The notes beneath the pieces are model-generated. The model was not told the DNA's origin. It saw only the letters and a program-made list of their open reading frames with translations, and did no database searches. The position numbers and the translations under genes are program-made. A DNA stretch of 64,000 nucleotides from NCBI GenBank assembly GCA_000333235.1, contig CAPN01000023.1, positions 1 through 64,000 of the forward strand. The letters run 5' to 3'. Below are positions 1 to 8,515 of the stretch, piece after piece (within the stretch, counting starts at the first letter, position 1; every line of letters starts with the position of its first letter). Source of the DNA: Pseudoalteromonas luteoviolacea B = ATCC 29581. GTDB lineage: Bacteria > Pseudomonadota > Gammaproteobacteria > Enterobacterales > Alteromonadaceae.

Positions 1-1219
1 ACATCAACGCAAAGATAGTGAATACTGAAAAGCCGACATGTAACCAACTCACCGTCAGTGCATCCCCTAAATTACGGCGCAAAACCCGAAGTGGGGGGAC
101 ATCAAACAAATCCAATAAAGGTTTAAGTGAGAACATTAACGCACACACAACGCCAATAAACACTGCTAGCAGCCAAGGTTTAGCCCCAGCTGTTGGCAAC
201 TCGGTATTCATTAATTTAGCTAAATACCCAACGCCCAATTCTTGTAATCCATATCCGATGGACAAGCCAATAAACACTGAGAAACAAGTCACGAGCGCGA
301 GATGAGTAATAAAAATATTGCGTACAACTGCGCGCGAACCACCTAAGGTTTTCATCATCGCGACAGGATCATACTGACGTTCGCAGTACCGTTTCGCAGA
401 CACCGCCATAGCGACGGCGGCTAGCATGATGCCAAAAAGCCCTGCAAGCAAAAGAAACTTCTCTGAGCGTGCCAAATTTTCCCCAAGTGGAGATTGCCTA
501 TCTTTGATCCCTTCCCAATTTTGGTTTTCACGCAATTGAGGTTTGAGCCACTTATAATAATCAGTAAGTAACTGCTCACTACCAGAAAAAAGCAAACGAT
601 AAAAAACGCGACTGCCAGGTTGAATGGCTTTCGTCGCGTCAATGTCATCAAAGCTTATCAGCACACGTTTGTTGCCTGCTAGCGAGAAAAAGGGCGCATC
701 TGGTTCATTAACGAGTACCTTAGATACGATAAAACGCCCCGCTCCCACTTCGACGCTGTCGCCAATTTTCAATCCTAAGCTATACAGTAAACCTTCACTT
801 AACCACACTTCGCCTTGTGCTGGTGCATCTTGTATTTCATATTCAGCGCCGTCGATTGAGTCTTTGAGTTTTACTTTACCGCGCAGCGGATATGCCGAGG
901 TCACCGCTTTAATGGAGCCAAGCACCAATTCATCATTGGCAAACAACATTGAATCAAAAAACACCAATTGCGCGGTATTGAGGCCATTTTGCGTTGCAAA
1001 ATCGAGCAGTGTTTGATCAAAGGGGTGATTACTTGATAAACGTCTGTCAGCCGCAATAAAGTCCGCCGTTTTTCGTTCAATGTTTAAACCGATCCGCTCA
1101 GTGACCGACGATAAACTAAAAACCGTCAAAACAGCCAGTGCGATGGCGGCCATGATTATACTTAATTCACCACGGCGAAACTCCCTCACAAAGAGCTTCA
1201 GTGCTAAGTTAAACCACAT
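1..1219 (-). CDS. ybbP: ABC transporter permease YbbP-like (FtsX family), 3' end cut by window edge
   Basis: The minus-strand frame opens at ATG 1219 and has no stop before base 1, so about 406 N-terminal residues are visible of a family usually near 800. A hydrophobic segment lies at about residues 20-40, followed by a large extracytoplasmic part, and further membrane segments begin near residue 265 (…LLLAGLFGIMLAAVAMAVSA…), the usual FtsX/MacB-type layout. Its ATG lies inside the last codons of the upstream ATPase gene (11-nt overlap), so the two are translationally coupled. With that ATPase it would form an inner-membrane ABC complex of the LolCDE/MacB type, and the ybbA-ybbP pair beside tesA matches the enteric arrangement. 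The substrate is unknown. The gene is truncated only by the window and shows no internal lesion. Confidence 0.85.
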   Translation of the reverse strand, partial: MWFNLALKLFVREFRRGELSIIMAAIALAVLTVFSLSSVTERIGLNIERKTADFIAADRRLSSNHPFDQTLLDFATQNGLNTAQLVFFDSMLFANDELVLGSIKAVTSAYPLRGKVKLKDSIDGAEYEIQDAPAQGEVWLSEGLLYSLGLKIGDSVEVGAGRFIVSKVLVNEPDAPFFSLAGNKRVLISFDDIDATKAIQPGSRVFYRLLFSGSEQLLTDYYKWLKPQLRENQNWEGIKDRQSPLGENLARSEKFLLLAGLFGIMLAAVAMAVSAKRYCERQYDPVAMMKTLGGSRAVVRNIFITHLALVTCFSVFIGLSIGYGLQELGVGYLAKLMNTELPTAGAKPWLLAVFIGVVCALMFSLKPLLDLFDVPPLRVLRRNLGDALTVSWLHVGFSVFTIFALM

Positions 1220-1925
1220 TGGTCATCTCCTTGCTTACCTTGATCTCGACGAGTTTTCCACCATCGATGTGAATAGTTCTATCGCATTTCGCTGCAAGTT
1301 GCTCATCATGAGTCACCAAGATCAACGTCGTTCCTTGAGCTTGATTCAATTCGAATAATAAATTTTCAATTAAATGGCCATTTTTACTGTCTAAATTCGC
1401 CGAGGGTTCATCTGCAAAAAGTATTTTCGGTGTACCAACAAATGCTCGAGCAATGGCCACTCGCTGTTGCTCGCCACCGGAAAGTTGCGATGGGTAATGA
1501 CTCAAGCGATGAGATAGACCAACTTTTTCGAGTAGCTCAATGGCCTGTTGCTTAGCGTTTTTTTCACCGGCTAACTCCGCAGGCAACATGACATTTTCAA
1601 GCGCCGTTAAGCTTTGCACTAACATAAAAGACTGAAACACAAAACCGACCTTCTCGGCACGAATTCTGGCACGCGCTTCTTCATCAAGTGCTTTTAACGA
1701 TTCACCATCTAAATACACATCACCACTGCTTGCCACATCTAGTCCTGCGAGCAAGCTAAGTAATGTTGATTTTCCAGAACCAGATGCACCAACAATCGCA
1801 ACTGACTCGCCCGACTTGACACTAAAATTAATATCGCTAAGGATAGTCAGGTCGCCTTCAAAGGTACTAACCGATTTCGTAAGTCCCTTTACCTGAATAA
1901 TATTTAACTGAGAAAGCACTGACAT
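1209..1925 (-). CDS. ybbA: ABC transporter ATP-binding protein YbbA
   Basis: This 238-residue ATPase has Walker A GASGSGKST near residues 46-54, the signature [15 protein letters not shown] near 147 and Walker B ILFADEPSANLD followed by the switch histidine in LVTHD. It belongs to the LolD/MacB-type ATPases that serve FtsX-like permeases, and the overlapping downstream permease gene (start at 1219) is its obvious partner. A Shine-Dalgarno-like AGAGGA lies about ten bases upstream of its ATG and is contained in the tesA coding sequence of the other strand. Its start codon overlaps the tesA start codon in the tetranucleotide CATG, so its promoter must lie within tesA. The name rests on fold and on synteny with tesA. 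Confidence 0.88.
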   Translation of the reverse strand: MSVLSQLNIIQVKGLTKSVSTFEGDLTILSDINFSVKSGESVAIVGASGSGKSTLLSLLAGLDVASSGDVYLDGESLKALDEEARARIRAEKVGFVFQSFMLVQSLTALENVMLPAELAGEKNAKQQAIELLEKVGLSHRLSHYPSQLSGGEQQRVAIARAFVGTPKILFADEPSANLDSKNGHLIENLLFELNQAQGTTLILVTHDEQLAAKCDRTIHIDGGKLVEIKVSKEMTNVV

Positions 1926-2550
1926 GAGACGAATTTTCCTCTTAATTACTACTTTAATTATGCTAACGCTTCCAACTTCACACGCACTAGCCTTGAGTAA
2001 AATAATGATTGTTGGTGATAGCTTAAGCGCGGGTTACGGCCTCAAACAAGCACCAAGCTGGGTTAAATTGTTACAAAATAAATACGATGAAAACGGCAAA
2101 GCGATCGAATTAATCAATATGAGTGTGAGCGGACAAACCACAGACAACGCCTTGCTTAATATCGAAAAGCAGTTAGAAGTCCACAAACCAACCCATGTTC
2201 TGATCGAATTAGGCGGTAACGATGGTTTACGTGGTTTTCCCGTAAAACGAATAAAAACCAATTTAACGAGCCTGGCAAACTATAGCCAAAACAGTGGTGC
2301 ACACACTGCTATAATGCACATTCAGATCCCACCCAATTTAGGGCCACGTTACACCGACTTGTTTAGCGCTGTATTTGCCGACGTCGCCAACGACACGAAC
2401 AGTATCTTATTGCCGTTTTTTATGACTGAAATCGCCGATAAGCCGACACTGATGCAAAACGATAACTTACACCCAAATGACGCAGCGCAGCCCATTATTC
2501 GCGACATAATGGACAAAGAAATCGACAAATGGTTACAGGCTTCAAAGTAA
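1924..2550 (+). CDS. tesA: Periplasmic lysophospholipase / acyl-CoA thioesterase TesA
   Basis: This SGNH-fold esterase of 208 residues starts with a signal peptide (RR, hydrophobic stretch, cleavage after about ALA at residue 23). Block I GDSLS puts the nucleophile at Ser33, block III is GGND near residue 99, and the C-terminal D-x-x-H (DNLHP) supplies the rest of the triad. The family hydrolyses acyl esters and thioesters, including lysophospholipids, in the periplasm. It is divergent from the YbbA/YbbP ABC genes and its ATG (1924-1926) shares two bases with the ybbA start, leaving no intergenic space. An internal ATG further on (MLTLPTS…) would still leave a short signal sequence, but the first ATG gives the better charged N-terminus. 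Confidence 0.92.
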   Translation: MRRIFLLITTLIMLTLPTSHALALSKIMIVGDSLSAGYGLKQAPSWVKLLQNKYDENGKAIELINMSVSGQTTDNALLNIEKQLEVHKPTHVLIELGGNDGLRGFPVKRIKTNLTSLANYSQNSGAHTAIMHIQIPPNLGPRYTDLFSAVFADVANDTNSILLPFFMTEIADKPTLMQNDNLHPNDAAQPIIRDIMDKEIDKWLQASK

Positions 2551-3012
2551 CCGAAGGTCAATATCTCCGAATAGTGCGCTTTCAAACCCTGTCAATGAAC
2601 AAATAAGGGTGAGACGGTTTTCGTCTATCCAATAAAATGCATTCTGTTTGAGCGCAATGCTAAGCGCTCTTGCCCTGTTTTTATCGCAGGACACCAATAC
2701 ACTTTTTTCTTTGTACTTCATGCTCTCATCACCACCGTATAGAAAAAAGTGTGGATGAGCGCATTGATTAACAATCGCATTAGCACGTAGCAGCGTGTTA
2801 TTAGTCACTTTCTCAGATTGTGCTCGACCATAGGGGGCACAAAGACTGATAATCGCCCCTGTACGAAAAACCGCTTTATTCGTCGGTAGTTGGAAAAATA
2901 CCTGATGATAAGTCGCCCACAACAGAGGGGAAATGTACTTAGCAAAATGCTGCACATGCTTAGGCTGACGACGCGTTTGCTTCAAAACCTGTTTAAATCT
3001 TAATTGCAACAT
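2542..3012 (-). CDS. DUF3293 domain protein
   Basis: This is a 156-residue soluble protein with no signal peptide or membrane segment. The part from about residue 50 (AIISLCAPYGRAQS…NN…L) to the end (SALFGDIDLRLL) resembles the small DUF3293 family, in which an AIIS-x-CNP-like stretch and a C-terminal 'A..FGQ.A.' stretch are conserved. Here the usual CNP reads CAP. No catalytic role is established for the family. It runs convergently to tesA and overlaps its last nine bases. The start is ATG 3012, with only a weak ribosome site. Confidence 0.6.
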   Translation of the reverse strand: MLQLRFKQVLKQTRRQPKHVQHFAKYISPLLWATYHQVFFQLPTNKAVFRTGAIISLCAPYGRAQSEKVTNNTLLRANAIVNQCAHPHFFLYGGDESMKYKEKSVLVSCDKNRARALSIALKQNAFYWIDENRLTLICSLTGFESALFGDIDLRLL

Positions 3013-3081
3013 TCTGTATCAATGAATAGCAAAACCTCACTTGGATCTCTCAAGTTACCAAGCAAGGTTTACCATTAAAAA

Positions 3082-3843
3082 TTAAAACTGGGCTACAAAT
3101 CCTACACTATAAACACTGTCTAAGTAATTGGCGCGAAGGTAATATTCATCACTGATAAAGTAATTTCCTGTAACCGTAATTTCAGAATCAACGGCACCTA
3201 AGCCAAGGGCAAAACGTTGAGCAAAATAGTATTTACCTAAAATAGACGTAACGCTCGAACCAAAAGAATCACTGTAACTTACGTCCACAGAAACATAATC
3301 ACCGTTGTTACGCTTGCCTAAATAACGCGAAGCAAGCGTATACTCATCGAAATCCACATCGGTGTGAGCACTAAAACCAAGGTAATCTGTGCTATTGAGA
3401 GCATAAAGGTACTGCGCTGATACAAAAGTATCGTTATCGTTGCGGGTGATCGACGTCTTTACGTTGCCATTAAACACATAACCGACACCAAATACGTGAT
3501 CATTATCCCCCTCAGATCGCGCAACACCGCCAACTAAAAACACCTCATTTTCAAAGAAATATTCGCCACCTAAAGAAAACACATTGCTTCCTGGCAGATC
3601 GGCATACGCAACTTGAAGGTTTGTATCGGTATCTAAATAGCCGAAATCGTCCAAGACTCCTGAACTGCCTTGTGGCGCGAAATAATAATGACTTGAAACC
3701 ATTGTCATATTATCACTCGAGCTAGAGTCTACGCGTACATGTTCAATCGAGTTAAACCATGACTTTTCTGGGATAGCTTCATTTGCTTGTAGTAAACCAG
3801 TAAAACAGAGTGCGAGCATTGAAAGTGTAAATTTAGAGCGCAT
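3082..3843 (-). CDS. Putative outer-membrane porin-like beta-barrel protein
   Basis: The 253-residue product begins with a clear signal peptide (MRSKFTLSMLALCFTGLLQA, cleavage near residue 20). The rest alternates aromatic and polar residues in short strands (YFAPQG, VSAQYLYALN, LGLGAV) and ends in …VGFVAQF, with the terminal phenylalanine expected for Bam-assembled barrels. AAGGA sits five bases before the ATG. Similar small putative porins are common in marine gammaproteobacteria, and the substrate cannot be read from sequence. It is apparently monocistronic. Confidence 0.7.
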   Translation of the reverse strand: MRSKFTLSMLALCFTGLLQANEAIPEKSWFNSIEHVRVDSSSSDNMTMVSSHYYFAPQGSSGVLDDFGYLDTDTNLQVAYADLPGSNVFSLGGEYFFENEVFLVGGVARSEGDNDHVFGVGYVFNGNVKTSITRNDNDTFVSAQYLYALNSTDYLGFSAHTDVDFDEYTLASRYLGKRNNGDYVSVDVSYSDSFGSSVTSILGKYYFAQRFALGLGAVDSEITVTGNYFISDEYYLRANYLDSVYSVGFVAQF

Positions 3844-3929
3844 AACGTTCCTTAAATATTGTTACGATTAACTAACTCACATGCCTTGTGAGTCTGAAAA
3901 ATGCTAATTACATCATAGAAATATTAATT

Positions 3930-4760
3930 TCACCTGATTGTAACTGTTTTTTTTGCTTGATTAAAACACCGCGGCAGTTGCACTAACAGTGCTTGCGATG
4001 AAAAATACACGAGCCAATTCACTTCACGTATTAGCGGATAATAACCTTGTCCATCATTGCCAAATAACCAAAATTGACCTATCAAGGCATCTGCTACCGT
4101 TGCCAAAATCAATCCTATTGCGATGGAAAAAAGAGGCTTTTTTACGGGGTGTTTGGTAGCAACATACATGAACCAAAATGCAAAAACCGTTGGTAGAGTT
4201 ATAAATGCGGCATAAAAGAAGGTCATATACAAAACGTAGCCACTAGTACCTGTGCGCATCATCGATAAATATGAAAGCGATCCTAGAACTCCCCCTCCGA
4301 CCAGGCTCAATGCAAAATACCAATAACCTATTTTATAGACTCTCAGCCAAAGCCAACACGCAACCATAAACGCGGCATAGGCTGGAGCAAAAAACCATAC
4401 AGAATCAGCTAAATAATCATGTTTGATAATCAAAGAATACCCATAGAATTGATCTAATAGGTTTAGATTTATCACATCACCGACCACACTAAATAGCAGT
4501 GCTAAAGACGTTAAACCTGCGATGGCGGTTAATGTGTCGTCGTTATCTTTTCTTACGCTTAGCCAGTTATTGATAGCAAACAAGCACAATCCTAACATCG
4601 CACTGATTTTCAGTACTGATCCTAGTTCTGAAAAAGCCCCACTAACACTGCTCACGATGCTTAATGCTGACAAAACCCACAGAAAAAATAGCGGTCGATT
4701 AGTTTGATTGCGAAGTTCATCGCCTTGTTTTGTCATAAGTGAGCCTGAAAAAGAAAACAT
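3930..4760 (-). CDS. Integral membrane protein, possibly YhhN (lysoplasmalogenase-like) family
   Basis: This 276-residue protein has about eight hydrophobic segments. The third is preceded by an FSVVGDVI stretch and the last pair holds a VADALIGQFW stretch followed by a tyrosine/glutamine-containing helix. Paired Asp residues at helix ends of this kind are typical of YhhN/TMEM86 proteins, some of which hydrolyse the vinyl-ether bond of lysoplasmalogens. The similarity is recognised by eye and is weak, so an unrelated polytopic membrane protein is possible. The start may be ATG 4760 or the internal ATG eight codons later (MTKQGDE…); neither has a convincing ribosome site. Confidence 0.5.
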   Translation of the reverse strand: MFSFSGSLMTKQGDELRNQTNRPLFFLWVLSALSIVSSVSGAFSELGSVLKISAMLGLCLFAINNWLSVRKDNDDTLTAIAGLTSLALLFSVVGDVINLNLLDQFYGYSLIIKHDYLADSVWFFAPAYAAFMVACWLWLRVYKIGYWYFALSLVGGGVLGSLSYLSMMRTGTSGYVLYMTFFYAAFITLPTVFAFWFMYVATKHPVKKPLFSIAIGLILATVADALIGQFWLFGNDGQGYYPLIREVNWLVYFSSQALLVQLPRCFNQAKKTVTIR

Positions 4761-4838
4761 GACTTAAATGATGTTATTTGGGTATATTTGTTTCTATGTT
4801 AAACACTGCTGCTCAAACTGCAAAGAGTCAATTCTAAC

Positions 4839-5759
4839 ATGCAAAAATTCGCATTAAGCCTTGCTTTACTACTTTCCGTTATCGCTCTGTTATTAGCATT
4901 GCACACTAACAATTCTTTACAACAACAAACGATTAAGGTGGATGAAACAGCGCAACACTTAGTGCCGCTTTCGACACAAATCGACGCACCATCACCTGAT
5001 GAAGCACGTTCAGTAGAAGAATTAATCGAACAACACCAATCGGTTAAGCGTTATGTTCGGAATTTAGAACAAAGAATTAAAGAACTTGAGCAGCTTCTAC
5101 TTTTTAATGGCACTCATCAAGAAGAGTTTAAATCACGCGTCCTTGCGGTGCTCGACGAAAAGCAACAACAAGAGCTCGATAAGATCCAAAAGGAAAATCC
5201 GATTTATAGCTTTTACAATAATTTGCCCGAAGATTACGAATTTAAAATCAAAACCGATCCAGAATATGCAGAGCAAATCAGTAAAGAATTAAGACAAAAA
5301 GTCCTTGATGAATCCGTCGGTGCAGTAGAAAGACTTGCCGCAATCGGCCAATTGCAAATGAATATGTATGCACTGAATCGTCAGAGCCTCGAACAACTAG
5401 ACTATGAAGTGGTCGATAGCGTCCTTCGTATGAGTACCAACTTAGAAGATGAAAAACTCAAAGTTCAAGCACTAGAAATGCTTTCTCATACGCCAGTGAG
5501 TGACGTTCGCATTGCACAGCGCTTTCGCAGTATGTTAGAGAAAGAAGCTAATGATTATATCCGCAGCATTGCCACCGAAGGGTTAATGTCACAATACTAT
5601 CAAGCTCGACATAATAATCTGGATTATGCAAAGCAACTTGCCCGAGAGATCGTGTCACTTTATGAAAACTCCGGTGATAAAACAGTGCAAAATTTATTAC
5701 ACGTCCACATTGGAGATGAAGGCCGACTTCAAGACATTAAGTCCTCTGCCGGCTTGTAA
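4839..5759 (+). CDS. Uncharacterised single-pass protein with coiled coil and helical repeats
   Basis: I do not recognise a family. The 306-residue product has one N-terminal hydrophobic segment (residues 4-21), likely a membrane anchor or uncleaved signal, then a charged coiled-coil stretch at about 60-95 (heptads around VRNLEQRIKELEQLLL). From about residue 150 onward it is rich in helices of repeat type (ERLAAIGQLQMN…, LKVQALEMLSHTP…, IRSIATEGLMSQY), which suggests a HEAT-like solenoid facing the periplasm. It stands alone between a membrane-protein gene on the other strand and a 15-bp perfect inverted repeat. A structural or scaffolding role is only a guess. Confidence 0.6.
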   Translation: MQKFALSLALLLSVIALLLALHTNNSLQQQTIKVDETAQHLVPLSTQIDAPSPDEARSVEELIEQHQSVKRYVRNLEQRIKELEQLLLFNGTHQEEFKSRVLAVLDEKQQQELDKIQKENPIYSFYNNLPEDYEFKIKTDPEYAEQISKELRQKVLDESVGAVERLAAIGQLQMNMYALNRQSLEQLDYEVVDSVLRMSTNLEDEKLKVQALEMLSHTPVSDVRIAQRFRSMLEKEANDYIRSIATEGLMSQYYQARHNNLDYAKQLAREIVSLYENSGDKTVQNLLHVHIGDEGRLQDIKSSAGL

Positions 5760-5783
5760 TACCATATATGGTTTTGCATTAGC

Positions 5784-5827
5784 ACACCCAAGACATCTCA
5801 AGCTAGGTGTTAAGATGTCTTGGGTGT
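5784..5827. terminator. Perfect 15-bp inverted repeat between convergent genes
   Basis: Bases 5784-5798 (ACACCCAAGACATCT) pair perfectly with 5813-5827 around a 14-nt loop. The repeat sits between the stop of the coiled-coil gene and the stop of the convergent EAL gene, where a bidirectional terminator is expected. No run of T follows on either strand, so it is not a textbook intrinsic terminator. It could instead be an mRNA 3'-end stabiliser or a palindromic repeat element. Confidence 0.5.
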
Positions 5828-5833
5828 ACCGTT

Positions 5834-6580
5834 TTAAAACAGCGAGTGCGGCACGGTCGGCAAGGATTCAAACGCGGGTTTTGCAAAGTAATAGCCTTGC
5901 ATTAACGCAATGCCTTGATCACGGAAAAACTCATATTCTTCTGCTGTTTCTATTCCTTCAACCAGAACTTGTACGCCGAGTTCGTTGAGCATATTTATCG
6001 TGTGTTTGGCGATGACCTTTTTACGCTGATTTCCTGCAATTCCGTGCACTAGTTCCATGTCCATTTTCACGATATTAGGTTGAAAGGCTGCCAATAAATT
6101 TAAGCCCGCGTAACCTGCTCCAAAATCATCGATAGCCGTTAAAAAGCCCTTTCCTCGGTAATACTCAACAATGGCTTTCACATGAGCAGCGTCAGTAATT
6201 TTTTCGCTTTCTGTAAATTCAAACATGATCTGTTGAGTTGGAAACTTAAATTCTTTAGCAGCCTCTAAGGTAGCTCGAATACAGCGAGAGGGTTCATAGA
6301 CTGCATTAGGTAAAAAATTGATGCTCAGCATGCCTTGAATGCCAAGTTTCGCGGCTAGTTTTATGGCTTGCATCCGGCAGGCTTGATCAAAAGCATAACG
6401 ATTGTCATCGGTTACCTTTGCAATAATTGACCCAGCAGATTCATTATTAATCCCTCTAACCAGCGCCTCATAGCCAAAGATACTTTTACTTTGGCAGTTA
6501 ACAATAGGCTGAAATGCCATTGAAAACTCAAAATCGAGTTTTACGCCTTGACGGCATTGTTCACATGGGCCTAAAGCCAT
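5834..6580 (-). CDS. EAL-domain c-di-GMP phosphodiesterase
   Basis: The 248-residue protein is almost entirely one EAL domain. The EALVRG motif is at residues 38-43, followed by the SINFLP asparagine, the glutamate of EFTE, the metal-binding pair of AIDDFGAGY, the lysine of VKMD, VEGIE and the glutamine of MQGYYFAKP. All residues known to be needed for c-di-GMP hydrolysis are therefore present and activity is likely. There is no membrane segment or GGDEF partner. The N-terminus holds a C-x2-C pair (PCEQCRQG) whose role is unknown. AAGGA precedes the ATG. Confidence 0.88.
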   Translation of the reverse strand: MALGPCEQCRQGVKLDFEFSMAFQPIVNCQSKSIFGYEALVRGINNESAGSIIAKVTDDNRYAFDQACRMQAIKLAAKLGIQGMLSINFLPNAVYEPSRCIRATLEAAKEFKFPTQQIMFEFTESEKITDAAHVKAIVEYYRGKGFLTAIDDFGAGYAGLNLLAAFQPNIVKMDMELVHGIAGNQRKKVIAKHTINMLNELGVQVLVEGIETAEEYEFFRDQGIALMQGYYFAKPAFESLPTVPHSLF

Positions 6581-6828
6581 TTTTATTCCTTAACCTAACC
6601 GCGAGCAAGGCAAAGCGCTGCTCGTTTGTTTTAATCTTACGAAAGTTGCTTACTTAATGATTAAGCCTAGACCAAGATTAGACGTTCATAACGTTTTTTG
6701 AGATATAGCGATCCTATACAGCGACTAACGTCTTTTCTGAGCAAAAGACACAAACAGCAAAGGTCCCCCTATTTATTACTCTGTCATTGTGGCAAAGTGA
6801 ATAAAATATCGACAAAACGGACACGCGA

Positions 6829-7251
6829 ATGACCAACCCTAAGTTACTGTTTGTTTACGGTACATTACTTAAAAAACTCAACCTCCCGTGCTACCGATAT
6901 CTGCAGAAAATCGCTCGCTTTGCAGGCGAAGCGAATACCAACGGGTATTTATGGGATTTAGGTTGCTATCCTGGGATTTGTATCGATCCAGAAGGCTCGA
7001 TTGTGCATGGTGAGGTGTTTGAATTAGCCTCGACAGTTGATTGGCAAGAGTTGGATAATTATGAAGGCTTTGATAGTCATGATCTTGCACAAAGCTTATA
7101 TCTTCGTATCGAAACCGAAGTGACTTTGCAAAATGGGTTGAAATCCACAGCGTGGGTATATCATTACCAAGGCACTATGAAACAGGCTGTACTCATTCAT
7201 GATGGCGACTATGCACGCCATCGCCAAAAAACGAAGCATCAATTGAAATAA
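6829..7251 (+). CDS. Gamma-glutamylcyclotransferase-like protein (AIG2/YtfP type)
   Basis: The 140-residue protein starts with the diagnostic LFVYGTLL substrate loop at residues 8-15 and carries the conserved acidic region around LDNYEGF that supplies the catalytic glutamate. Members release 5-oxoproline from gamma-glutamyl compounds, and many bacterial AIG2-like relatives have no proven substrate. It lies 48 bp upstream of a FAD oxidoreductase on the same strand and may be co-transcribed with it. The start is ATG 6829. Confidence 0.8.
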   Translation: MTNPKLLFVYGTLLKKLNLPCYRYLQKIARFAGEANTNGYLWDLGCYPGICIDPEGSIVHGEVFELASTVDWQELDNYEGFDSHDLAQSLYLRIETEVTLQNGLKSTAWVYHYQGTMKQAVLIHDGDYARHRQKTKHQLK

Positions 7252-7299
7252 CTGCACTTTTACGCAATAGTAAATAAAACCCTTAAAAATGAGTAAATT

Positions 7300-8367
7300 A
7301 TGGTACAAGTAGCAGTGGTAGGCGGCGGGATAAATGGTTTGTGCTGCGCATGGCAATTAGCCCAGGCGGGTTACCATGTGGCTTTGTTTGAACGTAATGA
7401 ACTCATGCAACAGACCTCGTCGGCTTCCAGTAAACTGCTTCATGGCGGCATTCGGTATCTCGAGAACTTTGAGTTCCGACTTGTTCATGAGGCGCTAAAT
7501 GAACGCAAGTGGTGGTTAGATAACGTGCCTAAATTAACGCGGCGCTTACCTATTCTCTATCCTATCTATCCTCACACTCGACCACGTTGGAAAATGAAGA
7601 TCGGTATGGTGATGTATGACTTTCTAGCGGGAAAGAAAGGCATTGGTCGTCATCGATGGCTTACTCCTCATCAAGTAAAGCGCTGTTCACCTCAACTTAA
7701 ACAAAAAGGCCTTCAGGGCGCTTATTTATTTTCTGATGGGCAAATGGATGATCATCAACTGGGATTATGGGTTGCAGATCAATGCACTTCGCTCGGTGTG
7801 AATATTAAGACCGGGCAAGCAGTTCAATCCGTTTCAAAGGACGGTGTGCTGCGCGTAAACGATACAACATACCAATTCGATTGGGTGATCAATGTTGCTG
7901 GTCCTTGGAGCGAAGCGCTATTAGATCAATCTAACATCAAACATGACGAACGCTTGGACCTCGTGCGAGGTAGTCACTTAGTGTTACCTGCAATCAGTAA
8001 GTTTGGTCACTTACTCGAAGAGCAAGACAGTGCTCGAGTGGTATTTGTTTTGCCCTATCATGGCAAAACCTTGCTCGGAACAACGGAAGTAAAACAAACT
8101 TTAAGTGATCCAATTGCCGTATCACCGGCAGAAAAGGCCAATTTGCTTAATTTATACAACCAGTATTTTACCAAGCCTGTAAATGAACAAGACATTCTTC
8201 ACCAATTTGCAGGCATTCGCCCTTTACTCGCTGGCGATGGGCAACTAAATAAGAACTCGCGGGAATACAAAATTCGCCAAGACGGCCAACTGATCTCCGT
8301 GTTTGGCGGTAAATGGACAACATCAAGGGCGCTTGCACGTGCGGTCTGTCAGAAAATCACACCATGA
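7300..8367 (+). CDS. FAD-dependent oxidoreductase, short GlpD-like (glycerol-3-phosphate dehydrogenase family)
   Basis: The N-terminus VAVVGGGINGLCCAWQLA is a Rossmann dinucleotide-binding motif. SSASSKLLHGGIRYLENFEF, the FVLPYHGKTLLGTTEV stretch, FAGIRPLL and the FGGKWTTSRALA end are hallmarks of aerobic glycerol-3-phosphate dehydrogenases, which feed electrons from glycerol-3-phosphate to quinone. At 355 residues it lacks the C-terminal cap domain that brings GlpD to about 500. The ending follows directly on the conserved GGKWTT motif, so it looks like a natural short form and not a truncation. No glp genes are nearby. A related 2-hydroxyacid or other substrate is possible. Confidence 0.72.
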   Translation: MVQVAVVGGGINGLCCAWQLAQAGYHVALFERNELMQQTSSASSKLLHGGIRYLENFEFRLVHEALNERKWWLDNVPKLTRRLPILYPIYPHTRPRWKMKIGMVMYDFLAGKKGIGRHRWLTPHQVKRCSPQLKQKGLQGAYLFSDGQMDDHQLGLWVADQCTSLGVNIKTGQAVQSVSKDGVLRVNDTTYQFDWVINVAGPWSEALLDQSNIKHDERLDLVRGSHLVLPAISKFGHLLEEQDSARVVFVLPYHGKTLLGTTEVKQTLSDPIAVSPAEKANLLNLYNQYFTKPVNEQDILHQFAGIRPLLAGDGQLNKNSREYKIRQDGQLISVFGGKWTTSRALARAVCQKITP

Positions 8368-8515
8368 CATGACTGTTCCGATTATAATTATAACACGCAA
8401 GCGTATTGCATTGATAACCATCTAGTCTAGCAAAACGAGTCTATTAAACATCAACGAGCCAATGAGCAAAATTAATGATCGGCTCAGTTGAGTTTAAAAA
8501 GATAGCTTTATCCGT

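Noticed and set aside
1-1219. YbbP-like gene as a pseudogene
   Set aside because: The frame is open without interruption to base 1. It is cut only by the window edge.
7096-7356. 86-residue minus-strand frame across the GGCT and GlpD-like gene junction
   Set aside because: It overlaps two recognised genes on the other strand and shows no domain or ribosome site.
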